Shown: positions 53,901 through 61,045 of the stretch, piece after piece | How the letters are laid out: every line of letters begins with the position of its first letter | How positions within the stretch are numbered: the first letter of the stretch is position 1 | NCBI GenBank assembly: GCA_934294885.1 | Contig: CAKRAK010000001.1 | Location: forward strand, 124,001-188,000 | Length of the DNA: 64,000 nucleotides | Direction of reading: 5' to 3' | Source: an uncultured Lachnospiraceae bacterium | GTDB taxonomy: Bacteria; Bacillota; Clostridia; Lachnospirales; Lachnospiraceae | The notes under the pieces: model-generated | What the model saw: the letters and a program-made list of their open reading frames with translations, nothing else | Told to the model about the DNA's origin: nothing | Databases searched by the model: none | Translations under genes and position numbers: made by a program

Positions 53901-54153
53901 CCGGATCATCCGTAACCTTAAACAGAAAACAGTAAATCCAGCGAAAACCATATCCGTAGTAATTTACATCCTGAATCAGGGTATTCCAGTTATTCCCTGC
54001 CAAAGTAGTAGGTACCGCAAGACCACCAAACTCATCCCCGGTAAAGGAAAACTGCATATTATTAAATGTTACGATCCATTGAAATATCATATAGAAAAAA
54101 AACAAGGAAACACTTATTAATTTTTCTTTTTTCTCTCTTCCGATTTCTTTCAT
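50902..54153 (-). CDS. Large GT-C-like membrane protein with extracellular C-terminal domains
   Basis: A 1083-residue protein. Residues 1-480 contain about 12 spans; the loop after span 1 holds GDEFGGLAVPTTLAG, an acidic motif of the kind used by GT-C glycosyltransferases, then YYGYGFRWIY and LTLHER, all shared with the 46682-49327 protein. Residues 500-1083 are extracytoplasmic and beta-rich (two jelly-roll-like regions, ending LPEELQDSNASSMKKAGIK), plausibly carbohydrate binding. It follows the MurB-like gene by 6 bases. A lipid-linked sugar donor is inferred; acceptor and product are unknown. Confidence 0.68.
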   Translation of the reverse strand: MKEIGREKKEKLISVSLFFFYMIFQWIVTFNNMQFSFTGDEFGGLAVPTTLAGNNWNTLIQDVNYYGYGFRWIYCFLFKVTDDPGLIYSGILYINIVMMCLLYGLCLFMLRRRKKLTTLGIPLSFVFYLVPIAIGTKSPLYSEYSLFATTVLWAVCMVKLLEADTKGKRRVISGVLAFVMVYMLTLHERSLAFILAFCLTVVIDWIYEKKCLISLETAVPVYIVFKWVQDKIKKYIVAYFWGSKLSSGASVGNTEVAISNPTWFIESRKNFKIFLDCLFANIGTETIISLGTYLIMFLFAIVAIAEFFRKEKKWKSFYEENHVLFLFLMVSFFTVSATIVGIAVDWGKNIAVGNIYGYKGYAYVRYYNVWSYIGMFALLILLQHLMKKVDLSRLKLVALLLFGMITAGFYLYMWPILKNAMGEMGNSMYMERIGIFGSVTSSIENSMIFTVLFGAFVILAVMAEEKRNQCLLFCVSVFLCLGIKDFTMEKTDVQEEVDEVYHVIHELKDYCELPQEIYYLTNSRESRFLMQFTLNRYSVMYELPEETLEQGIAITVSGSGSYAEYLLEHEYTSYVLDNGKCLWVKGEDYQNAVREYQAHKMKEVNELNPNYIEYQDTAFVLGNLVYQKQPGEVLRCWMNTISYGKYECRISYDAHDGNEDFVDVYENGEKIASAKVEMDDNGRATASFVVDSRYNNYNYFTLVTQNKKWIRNVEVEYTCMEKYSSLGNGKPEEFELLKSYMDQIGLKKPVKLLSNYNYIELDSNLRVLEELFKVDDISVWNYKKLQEYLQSGEKDSYIILYNNNSDSLIFDLLDAYDILCVTKNYTLLAYRDGRLSAAEEKAEITPFNKENAVSLYFLRQNGTEVLKPLGEIMLPAGCYELSILPSDTPEENFLLSRNNGETIEEEFTVSKEGMQLSFVADGTTEFSMEMASSEEMDSNRVYIARTGNLHIGDRVDFRKDAANQYTGAKMYAPDEDGAWTSKKKTALTLPVEEEGDVTVSITMRSAETQTVELYAGEDLMDTVEVSDIYETYDFVIPKSYVKNNQLDLVIRCLVLSELPEELQDSNASSMKKAGIKLQQIELK

Positions 54154-54159
54154 AGTTAT

Positions 54160-55017
54160 TTACTCATCCCACATACGAACTTCTGCTACACATTTTTTCC
54201 CAACAAGCTTATGCATCCTTGCAACCCTTTTCAACAATGCCTTCGCCTGCCGATAATTTCCTTCCGGTCCTTTTAACAGCCAGTTAGATGTTTTGCCGGA
54301 AAAATGAATCCCACTCTTCTTTCCAAGCCTCCACTGCTTAACCAAATTCATAACTTTTCCGTTAGACATACAAAATACCGTTCCGAAATTAGGAGCTGAC
54401 ATATCCTGATTTGCTTTACATAGGTCGATTCTTTCCTTCCTACGCCGTTCCGATTCCTCCCGCTCCATCTTATCAAAGCGAAACAAAACACCGACAATAA
54501 CCGGATACTGCATATCCTGAAACTTAGAATGACGATAAGAAAAATCACATTCCTCTCTTTTGGCAGAACATAATTGTCCATCCATCATATAATCTACCTG
54601 CTCAATATAATCCGATATATTACAATTATACTTCCTGCCTCTTCCGGCATTCATAAATACGGCTCCACCGATTAAACCGGGAACCGAATACAGATATTCA
54701 ATTCCTCCGTAACCGTCTTCGTTTATTTTACGAATCAAAGCCTGCAGACGAACTCCGGCACCAACATAATAAGTACCTTCTCCCATTTCCTTTATCTTAG
54801 TTTGAAAATTCAACATACAAAGCACATTTGAAAATTCAACCTCATCATTAATCAGCAAATTAGAGCCACCACCTATGATATACCGTTCGATTCGGTCATG
54901 CTGTGACAATACGGTTTGCAGCTCTTCCACAGTCTCCGGAAAATACATCTTTTTTGCAGTTCCTCCCATCCGGAAGGTTGTATATTTTTCTAAGGATTCA
55001 TTTTCTTTTATATCCAT
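54160..55017 (-). CDS. Divergent MurB-family FAD-dependent oxidoreductase
   Basis: A 285-residue protein with the MurB layout. The FAD-binding half shows TTFRMGGTAKKMYFP, IIGGGSNLLIND and VPGLIGGAVFMNAG. The middle domain has SYRHSKF (the Arg that acts in MurB) and the end AEVRMWDE. The catalytic stretch, usually GSxFKNP, is GTVFCMSNG, so the proton-donating Ser is Thr and the following Lys is Cys; the later SxKHxNFxVN stretch is SGKTSNWLLK. MurB normally reduces UDP-GlcNAc-enolpyruvate. Placement in a polymer cluster beside a pyruvyl transferase suggests a related sugar reaction rather than the housekeeping role. Confidence 0.75.
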   Translation of the reverse strand: MDIKENESLEKYTTFRMGGTAKKMYFPETVEELQTVLSQHDRIERYIIGGGSNLLINDEVEFSNVLCMLNFQTKIKEMGEGTYYVGAGVRLQALIRKINEDGYGGIEYLYSVPGLIGGAVFMNAGRGRKYNCNISDYIEQVDYMMDGQLCSAKREECDFSYRHSKFQDMQYPVIVGVLFRFDKMEREESERRRKERIDLCKANQDMSAPNFGTVFCMSNGKVMNLVKQWRLGKKSGIHFSGKTSNWLLKGPEGNYRQAKALLKRVARMHKLVGKKCVAEVRMWDE

Positions 55018-55022
55018 AACCT

Positions 55023-56420
55023 TTACCTCTTTACCTTCTTCTGATACAGAGTATATAACATTTTTCTATTAATAAAGATACAAAATACGCAGCCAAAAAT
55101 AATATTAATGACATCTAACCAGAGCACTCTTGCAAAGCACATGCATAACATCAATACAATCATACCAATTAACAGAATTTGCTTTCCAATATAAAAATTA
55201 ACCTTCTGAAAACGCTGCACATCAATCTGACGGTATACATATAAAAACAAATATGCAATCAAGGTAGAAAGGGAGCCTGCTGTAATTCCGATTTTATTGA
55301 CAAGCAATACGTCAATCAGCAGATTAACTCCTGCTGCAATCATAGTTGTAACACCTACACTCAATGTTTTTTTATGAGCAATATAAATACCTCCCTGAAA
55401 TGCTGACATACAGCAAAACAACATAGCAAGTATCAAAATCGGCATCTGCACATATGCCTCATCATAATCTCCCCGGATTAACAGCCAGAATAAAATCGGG
55501 GTTCCGGCAATTAATAAAGCCGTAAGACCGATAACCATTCTGAAAATCTCATCAAACATTTTTGAATAATATTCACCGGCATCCTTGTCATTTACCGCTA
55601 AGGATGCATTTTCCTGCCACGCCATAATTAACACAGACTGGGCAATGGAAAGCATATTGGGAATCTTATTGGCGGCAGCATATACCGCATTTGCCTGTAT
55701 TCCCAAATTCGCAACAATTACCAGTCGGTCGGATAATTTTAATACCCAGGTAGACAGATTATTGGGAATCATCGGCCATGAATAGGCAATCAGACGCTTT
55801 ATGGTATCTCCTGATATACTATCCCACCTTACATACCGAGATAAATGCACGGAGCAAAGCATATAGATTACCGCTCCCACATTGGCAAGAAGCAAAGAAA
55901 CAATAACACCATTCAGTCCACCTTTTAAAACAAGCAATGCCAGGGCAATGCTTCCGGCATTTATCACAGATAGCACCAATGCCGCATTGGAAAATATCTT
56001 GTTATGATTCAAGCCTCTTATAATCTGACCAAGGGTCTGTTGAAACGTATCTACAAAAAAGTAACTTCCAATCAATAATCTGGTGCTTACCGGTACATTC
56101 TTTAAGAAAACCGCAATCAGCAATGATACAAGAACCGACATAGGAAAAGTGACCACAAAGATATTGGTAATGATCTTTTTGGTTCTGTTTTCGTCCTCTC
56201 TGCAATCAATCAGAAAGCGGAAGGCTGCCGACTGAATCTGCAGGGTCGCAACCGGGATTAACAACATCACCAGTGTATCAATCAGATCATAAATTCCAAA
56301 TTCACTTTTAGAAAGACAACCGGTTATGATTGGCAATGTAATAATTGATATAATACGCGGAATAAATTTTCCGATTGCTAATACAATTGTATTCTTTGCT
56401 AATTCTTTTTCTCGTCCCAT
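55023..56420 (-). CDS. Polysaccharide flippase (Wzx-like), second copy
   Basis: A 465-residue membrane protein of the MOP superfamily with about 14 spans, beginning ELAKNTIVLAIGKFIPRIISIITLPIITGCLSKSEFG. A mid-region mark is AYSWPMIPNNLSTWVLKLSDRLVIVANLG. It should export the lipid-linked unit made by this cluster. It is only distantly like the flippase at 37530-39005. The start codon directly follows the pyruvyl transferase stop, so the two genes are coupled. Confidence 0.87.
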   Translation of the reverse strand: MGREKELAKNTIVLAIGKFIPRIISIITLPIITGCLSKSEFGIYDLIDTLVMLLIPVATLQIQSAAFRFLIDCREDENRTKKIITNIFVVTFPMSVLVSLLIAVFLKNVPVSTRLLIGSYFFVDTFQQTLGQIIRGLNHNKIFSNAALVLSVINAGSIALALLVLKGGLNGVIVSLLLANVGAVIYMLCSVHLSRYVRWDSISGDTIKRLIAYSWPMIPNNLSTWVLKLSDRLVIVANLGIQANAVYAAANKIPNMLSIAQSVLIMAWQENASLAVNDKDAGEYYSKMFDEIFRMVIGLTALLIAGTPILFWLLIRGDYDEAYVQMPILILAMLFCCMSAFQGGIYIAHKKTLSVGVTTMIAAGVNLLIDVLLVNKIGITAGSLSTLIAYLFLYVYRQIDVQRFQKVNFYIGKQILLIGMIVLMLCMCFARVLWLDVINIIFGCVFCIFINRKMLYTLYQKKVKR

Positions 56421-57542
56421 CTATTTACATACTTCCCTTAGTTTGTTTAAATACTCCGGAAATCCTTTTCTTTTTTCTTCAACGTAAGCGGCATAATTTT
56501 CTTTTTTCATTGCAGCTTCCACAAGCTTCTCTATACGTTCCCCGGTCAATGCTTCATCGTCAAAATATCTGTGTGCCAAAGAGGTATCCTTTAACAGCCC
56601 ATCTAATTTACTTCTTTTTTTCGCCTCGGCTGTGGCAAGAAACGGTGTATTTTTCATAATACTGAAACAAACCCCATGAAAATAAGACGTAATCACAAGA
56701 TCACATTCTGCAATCAGGGAAAGCCATTCCAACGGTGTCACATCCGGCAGATTCATATATCCCTCATGATAGGAACATACACTGATCAAATTATATCGAT
56801 TCGCTAATTGCTGTCTAATCATACCGGCAGTCTGATTGGAATCCATCATCACAAGAATATTCTTTTTCTCTGCATCCCATGCCGTTTCCCGATGAAGCCT
56901 TTCCTTCAAAAATCCAGTCTTAACCGGAACGTCCCACAAAAAAGACGGATCACAATTCACACTGACCATATCCTTTGAGCCAAGAACCTCCGTTACCATA
57001 TCATATGTCATATCATCTCTTACGGAAATATAATCAAAATCCTGTAACAGAGCATGAAGCTTTTCCCTTTGTTCCCCGGAAAGAACCTCTAAGCTGCTTC
57101 TGGAAGAAGCTGCGTAGGAAAATTTCCTACAGCCTAAATCTCCCTCTAACCAGTAAGGTGTGGGAAATCCCCGGAATCCGTCTAACTTCCAGACCTCATC
57201 ACTTCCAACAATAATCACGTCATATTTATTCTTTACAAATTCGGAAAATTCATCAACAGAATTACTTTTTAAGTATGCGTCTGACTTATCGGAAAGCATA
57301 TCCTGTGCCTTTACGAAAGTATCCATCAATGCAAATTTAAAGTCATAGACCTTCTTTTTCAGCAGTCTTTTAAGAAGACCTCTTTTTCTGTAATCATACT
57401 GGTCATCTTCCTTTTCCATATGGAAATCAATAAGCTCAGCCTGTATATCAGCTTCTTCATTTAACCGGCTGCACAAGCAATATGCCTGCATATATGCACC
57501 GTAATTACAGGCTCTGTGATATGTCAGTATCCCTATTTTCAT
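56421..57542 (-). CDS. Polysaccharide pyruvyl transferase-family protein
   Basis: A 373-residue protein of the PS_pyruv_trans family (CsaB-like), which attaches pyruvate ketals from phosphoenolpyruvate to surface sugars. Marks are MKIGILTYHRACNYGAYMQAY at the start, VIIVGSDEVWKLDG, FSYAASSR, ISVRDDMTYDMV and ITSYFHGVCFSIMKNTPF near residue 290. The ATG at 57542 is chosen because GGAGA lies 5 bases upstream and the ATG at 57554 has no site. A pyruvylated, negatively charged polymer is the likely product. Confidence 0.85.
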   Translation of the reverse strand: MKIGILTYHRACNYGAYMQAYCLCSRLNEEADIQAELIDFHMEKEDDQYDYRKRGLLKRLLKKKVYDFKFALMDTFVKAQDMLSDKSDAYLKSNSVDEFSEFVKNKYDVIIVGSDEVWKLDGFRGFPTPYWLEGDLGCRKFSYAASSRSSLEVLSGEQREKLHALLQDFDYISVRDDMTYDMVTEVLGSKDMVSVNCDPSFLWDVPVKTGFLKERLHRETAWDAEKKNILVMMDSNQTAGMIRQQLANRYNLISVCSYHEGYMNLPDVTPLEWLSLIAECDLVITSYFHGVCFSIMKNTPFLATAEAKKRSKLDGLLKDTSLAHRYFDDEALTGERIEKLVEAAMKKENYAAYVEEKRKGFPEYLNKLREVCK

Positions 57543-57560
57543 AATTATCTCCATTATTTA

Positions 57561-58511
57561 CTATTTCATATAACCCTTTTCCTTCTGCCATTCCACATAG
57601 TTATTATATAATTGTCGGAACAGATAGCAGGGATTCATTAGATTCTTAGATATAACCGGAACCCTTCTCTTTGCCAAAAGTCCATTGGCTTTCCATATAC
57701 TCTTAAGTTTTAATTTTCGCTGTATTCCCTTATGATAAAAAAATAACCGATTATAGCCCATGTTATTCACATCTGTCTTATTATAGTGTTTTTTGCAAAA
57801 CTCATAGCATTTTCCGTATTCGGACGCATGACATAAAAAAGCCCGTTCTGTTAACAGCGTAGTTAAAGAACCTTCGCTTCTTGTAATGCAGTAGAGCTTC
57901 CGATCATCAATTTTAACAGGATCACTGTAAAAAGCCGATACAACGGAAAAAAACATATCATTATGATGTCTTGTAGGACTATATCGAATATGATGTTCTT
58001 CTACCACAGACCGTCTTGTCAGCTTTGCCCAAGGTCCGAATTCCTTCATTGCAATAATATAATTTTTTCTGGTTGGGTCTTCCAGATAATCCTTCACTCT
58101 TTTTTCATGAATAATATGCCGCTCCGCTAATTTGCCTGTGTCAAGATAGATGCTTGTGATGTCAAACATAATCTGATTGTATGCACTGTCAAAATAATCC
58201 GATATCATCTCGTACATACCCGGCATAAAATAATCATCTGCATCCGCAAATAAAAGCCACTTTCCTGTTGCATGGTCAATACCCACATTTCGGCATGCAC
58301 CGGCACTTTGGTCTCCTGTTTGGTTTACATAAAATTCCACACGATTTTTGTATGCTGTTTTTACAGATTCATAAATATCCTGTTTTTTTGTACTGTTATC
58401 ATCTACTACAATTACCTGAATATCCGGCTTGTCCGGAATGGAATCCAATAAAACCTTAAGTAATTCAGGAGAATTGTAATGGGGAATAATAATCGAAACA
58501 TTATACTCCAT
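57561..58511 (-). CDS. GT2-family glycosyltransferase
   Basis: A 316-residue cytoplasmic GT-A-fold enzyme. The N-terminal domain shows VSIIIPHYNSPELLKVLLDS, VVDDNST, AGACRNVGIDHATGKWLLFADADDYF with the metal-binding DAD, and GPWAKLTRR. The ATG at 58511 has AAAGGAG upstream and opens the domain. A longer frame to 58628 exists only because it reads through the inserted hairpin repeat and should not be annotated. The sugar and acceptor are not predictable. It is followed 18 bases on by the pyruvyl transferase gene. Confidence 0.85.
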   Translation of the reverse strand: MEYNVSIIIPHYNSPELLKVLLDSIPDKPDIQVIVVDDNSTKKQDIYESVKTAYKNRVEFYVNQTGDQSAGACRNVGIDHATGKWLLFADADDYFMPGMYEMISDYFDSAYNQIMFDITSIYLDTGKLAERHIIHEKRVKDYLEDPTRKNYIIAMKEFGPWAKLTRRSVVEEHHIRYSPTRHHNDMFFSVVSAFYSDPVKIDDRKLYCITRSEGSLTTLLTERAFLCHASEYGKCYEFCKKHYNKTDVNNMGYNRLFFYHKGIQRKLKLKSIWKANGLLAKRRVPVISKNLMNPCYLFRQLYNNYVEWQKEKGYMK

Positions 58512-58532
58512 GGAAGGAAGCTCCTTTTCTAT

Positions 58533-58778
58533 TATGGTTCGTTGCAAATGTCTGCGAAACGCTTTTCCATTTCCAAATTGTGTAAATTGAATATAGATAT
58601 AAAGCAGGCACGCTTGCGCTTCATCCACACACAGCGGTACTAAACTCAGGATACGCTAACGCTTTCCTTCGTTAAGTACCGGTGTGCTACAAGAGCCTGC
58701 TTCTATATCATATTCAATTTGCACAAGTCATATGGATTATCAAGCGTTTCTCATACACCTATATGGTTCGTTGCAAAT
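58533..58778 (-). repeat. Inserted hairpin element B flanked by 17-bp direct repeats
   Basis: TATGGTTCGTTGCAAAT occurs at 58533-58549 and again at 58762-58778. Between the copies lies a long imperfect inverted repeat: arms 58575-58609 and 58695-58726 (AAATTGAATAT and GCAGGC ends) around a core GGTACT (58636-58641)/AGTACC (58675-58680). Removing one direct repeat and the insert would leave a short junction between the GT4 stop and the GT2 ribosome site, like the other junctions in this operon. The core and design match element A at 15.8 kb, and the right arm matches the relic at 21.3 kb. It carries no gene. Confidence 0.72.
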
Positions 58779-58781
58779 ATA

Positions 58782-59945
58782 TTATAAAATACCGGATAGG
58801 ATATCGTTGTAACGCCTTGATATGTTATCATAGCTGTACTGCTCTACGGTATGACCGGCTGCGGTCTTCAGCTTAGCGGATAACGCCTCATCCTCCAGTA
58901 CTCTTGAGATATTAACGGATAACTTCTCCACATCCTTTTCGTCGCAAAGAAGGCCGTTTTCTTCATCCTTTACAATATCTACAATACCACCGGAACGGCT
59001 GGCAACAACGGGAACCCCACTTGCCATAGCCTCTAAGATTACAAGTCCAAAACCTTCCTTATCTCCATCAGCGGCTGTAACGGAGGGCGCCACAAACACA
59101 TCTGCGGATGCATAAATCTCCGGTAATTCATCATGGGTTTTCGGTCCGGCAAAAACAACCTTATCTCCTAATGCCTTTGCCTGCTGTCTAAGTCCCGGCT
59201 CCAAATCTCCTTTACCTACAATAACCAGCACGGCATTATCTACTTTTTTCATGGCATCGATGAGATAAGTAACACCTTTCTTTTCCGCCAATCTTCCCAC
59301 AAACAAAACAACCTTCCGGTCACCCTGTCCGAAGAAATTTTCCTTTCGATGTTCACTGCTAAACCGGCTTACATCACATCCCATAGGAATGATGGATGTT
59401 TTTTGATTCGGATATAATTGCTTTACGTAATCCTGTAATGCATCGGAAACAACGGTAATCGCTTTTGCTCTTTCCAGACATTTTAATTTCATGGATTTTA
59501 AGATACCCTTATTCAAAGAGGTAACATCCCCACCATGACCGGTAACAATATACGGCGTATCCTTAACACTCATTTGCATGATTCCCTGTGGAATAAGCCA
59601 ATGAGCATGTACCACATCAAATTCCTTTGAACGTTTCTTTAACTGATGGTGTAAAGAGAGCAACAAAAAAGGAACCAGAAGAATACGTATCTTTTTTTGT
59701 TTGATTCGAGGTACAATCGCACCGGGATAGCATAAGGTCTCGAATTTGTGAATCGGAAAGTAATGATACCGGATCACATGTACCCCTTCCAGTTCCTCTT
59801 CCTCCTTTGCACCCACTGCTCCGGGAACCAAAACCGTGACATCATAATATTTTGTCATTGCCTTTGCATAATCTAATATAAATCTCGGCTCTGTGTCATT
59901 CGCCCAGCGGGGAAAGGTTGAGCCTGTAACCAATAACTTTTTCAT
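58782..59945 (-). CDS. GT4-family glycosyltransferase
   Basis: A 387-residue GT-B enzyme. The N-terminal half has TGSTFPRWANDTEPRFILDYA and DVVHAHWLIPQG; the C-terminal donor-binding half has LFVGRLAEKKGVTYLIDA, VIVGKGDLEPGL, FVAPSVTAADGDKEGFGLVILEAMASGVPVVAS with the EX7E motif, and GIVDIV. It should transfer a sugar from a nucleotide donor with retention during repeat-unit assembly. It ends just before the right copy of the 17-bp repeat of element B. Confidence 0.9.
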   Translation of the reverse strand: MKKLLVTGSTFPRWANDTEPRFILDYAKAMTKYYDVTVLVPGAVGAKEEEELEGVHVIRYHYFPIHKFETLCYPGAIVPRIKQKKIRILLVPFLLLSLHHQLKKRSKEFDVVHAHWLIPQGIMQMSVKDTPYIVTGHGGDVTSLNKGILKSMKLKCLERAKAITVVSDALQDYVKQLYPNQKTSIIPMGCDVSRFSSEHRKENFFGQGDRKVVLFVGRLAEKKGVTYLIDAMKKVDNAVLVIVGKGDLEPGLRQQAKALGDKVVFAGPKTHDELPEIYASADVFVAPSVTAADGDKEGFGLVILEAMASGVPVVASRSGGIVDIVKDEENGLLCDEKDVEKLSVNISRVLEDEALSAKLKTAAGHTVEQYSYDNISRRYNDILSGIL

Positions 59946-59969
59946 ATAGTAAGCTCCAGTTTCCTATCC

Positions 59970-60941
59970 TTATCGTTCAGATGCTTCGGAGTCTCTCTGA
60001 TCCAACTCATATTCCATCTTACGAACTCTTTTTTGAACATCCTGCATGATCTTTCGATTGGCAGAAATCGTATCTGCCATTAAACCAAGTACCCAGATCA
60101 GAGCACCGATTGTAATTAACAAACTGCATAAAATCAAAGACTGAACATTCCCGGTTCCATGTCCCTGAAACAGGAATACCAGATAGCGTATGCCTAAGAT
60201 CAAACCGGCAAACATCGGAAAACATCCTAAAATAGAGAAAAACATTAAAGGACGATACATAATATAGGCTCTTATAATCGTTACCATGGAACGCTTCACG
60301 TACCCAAACATACTGCTGAACAACCGGGATGGACGAAGCTCTGCATTGGTACGGATCGGCACAGAAACAATCGCGATTTTATCTCTTCCCGCCTGAACAA
60401 TCTGTTCCAATGTATAAGTATATTCATTCACAACATTTAACTGTAATGCGGCAGTTCTGCTGTATGCACGGAATCCACTTGGTGCATCCGGAATGTCGGT
60501 CTTAGATGCTTTTCTTACAACCCAGCTTCCAAAATGCTGCAGCCTCTTCTTCAAAGGAGAAAAATGAGCGGTATCATCTATCGGTCTTTCACCGATTACA
60601 ATATCAGCTTTTCCATCTAGAATCGGCCGAACCAGCTTTTCAATATCTTCACCGCAATACTGGTTATCTGCATCTGTATTCACAATAATATCCGCGCCCT
60701 GGCGAAGACATTCGTCAAGACCTGCCATAAATCCCTTGGCAAGACCTTTGTTTCTTTTCAAATCCACAATATAATGAACGCCCCAGTTTCTGGCAACCTC
60801 CATTGTATTATCCTTGCTTCCGTCATTAATAATCAGGTATTCTATCGTATCGATTCCGTCTATATGCTTTGGCAGATCATTTAACGCAACCTCTAAGGTT
60901 TCCGCTTCGTTATAGCATGGAATTTGTATAATTAACTTCAT
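59970..60941 (-). CDS. GT2 glycosyltransferase with C-terminal membrane spans (DPM1/GtrB-like)
   Basis: A 323-residue enzyme. A GT-A domain with LIIQIPCYNEAETLEVALNDL, YLIINDGSKDNT, RNKGLAKGFMAGLDECLRQGADIIVNTDADNQY (the DAD) and PSGFRAYSR fills about residues 1-225. Two hydrophobic spans follow (about 240-262 and 280-300), then a charged tail. This is the layout of enzymes that load a sugar onto a polyprenyl-phosphate carrier, which the GT-C-like membrane proteins downstream could use. The ATG at 60941 is the start of the domain, with AGAGG upstream; the frame to 61010 is not supported. Confidence 0.87.
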   Translation of the reverse strand: MKLIIQIPCYNEAETLEVALNDLPKHIDGIDTIEYLIINDGSKDNTMEVARNWGVHYIVDLKRNKGLAKGFMAGLDECLRQGADIIVNTDADNQYCGEDIEKLVRPILDGKADIVIGERPIDDTAHFSPLKKRLQHFGSWVVRKASKTDIPDAPSGFRAYSRTAALQLNVVNEYTYTLEQIVQAGRDKIAIVSVPIRTNAELRPSRLFSSMFGYVKRSMVTIIRAYIMYRPLMFFSILGCFPMFAGLILGIRYLVFLFQGHGTGNVQSLILCSLLITIGALIWVLGLMADTISANRKIMQDVQKRVRKMEYELDQRDSEASER

Positions 60942-61045
60942 ATCTGTTACCTCTTTCATCTTCAATAGTTTGTAGTTTTCTAAAAAAACAAGCACAAAAT
61001 ATTGTAACATTTTTTTAACATTTTATCAAGTAATACGAAGGCGTC

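Noticed and set aside
58512..58628. N-terminal extension of the GT2 protein by 39 residues
   Set aside because: The extra codons lie in or next to the inserted hairpin element; the glycosyltransferase domain and a good ribosome site begin at 58511.
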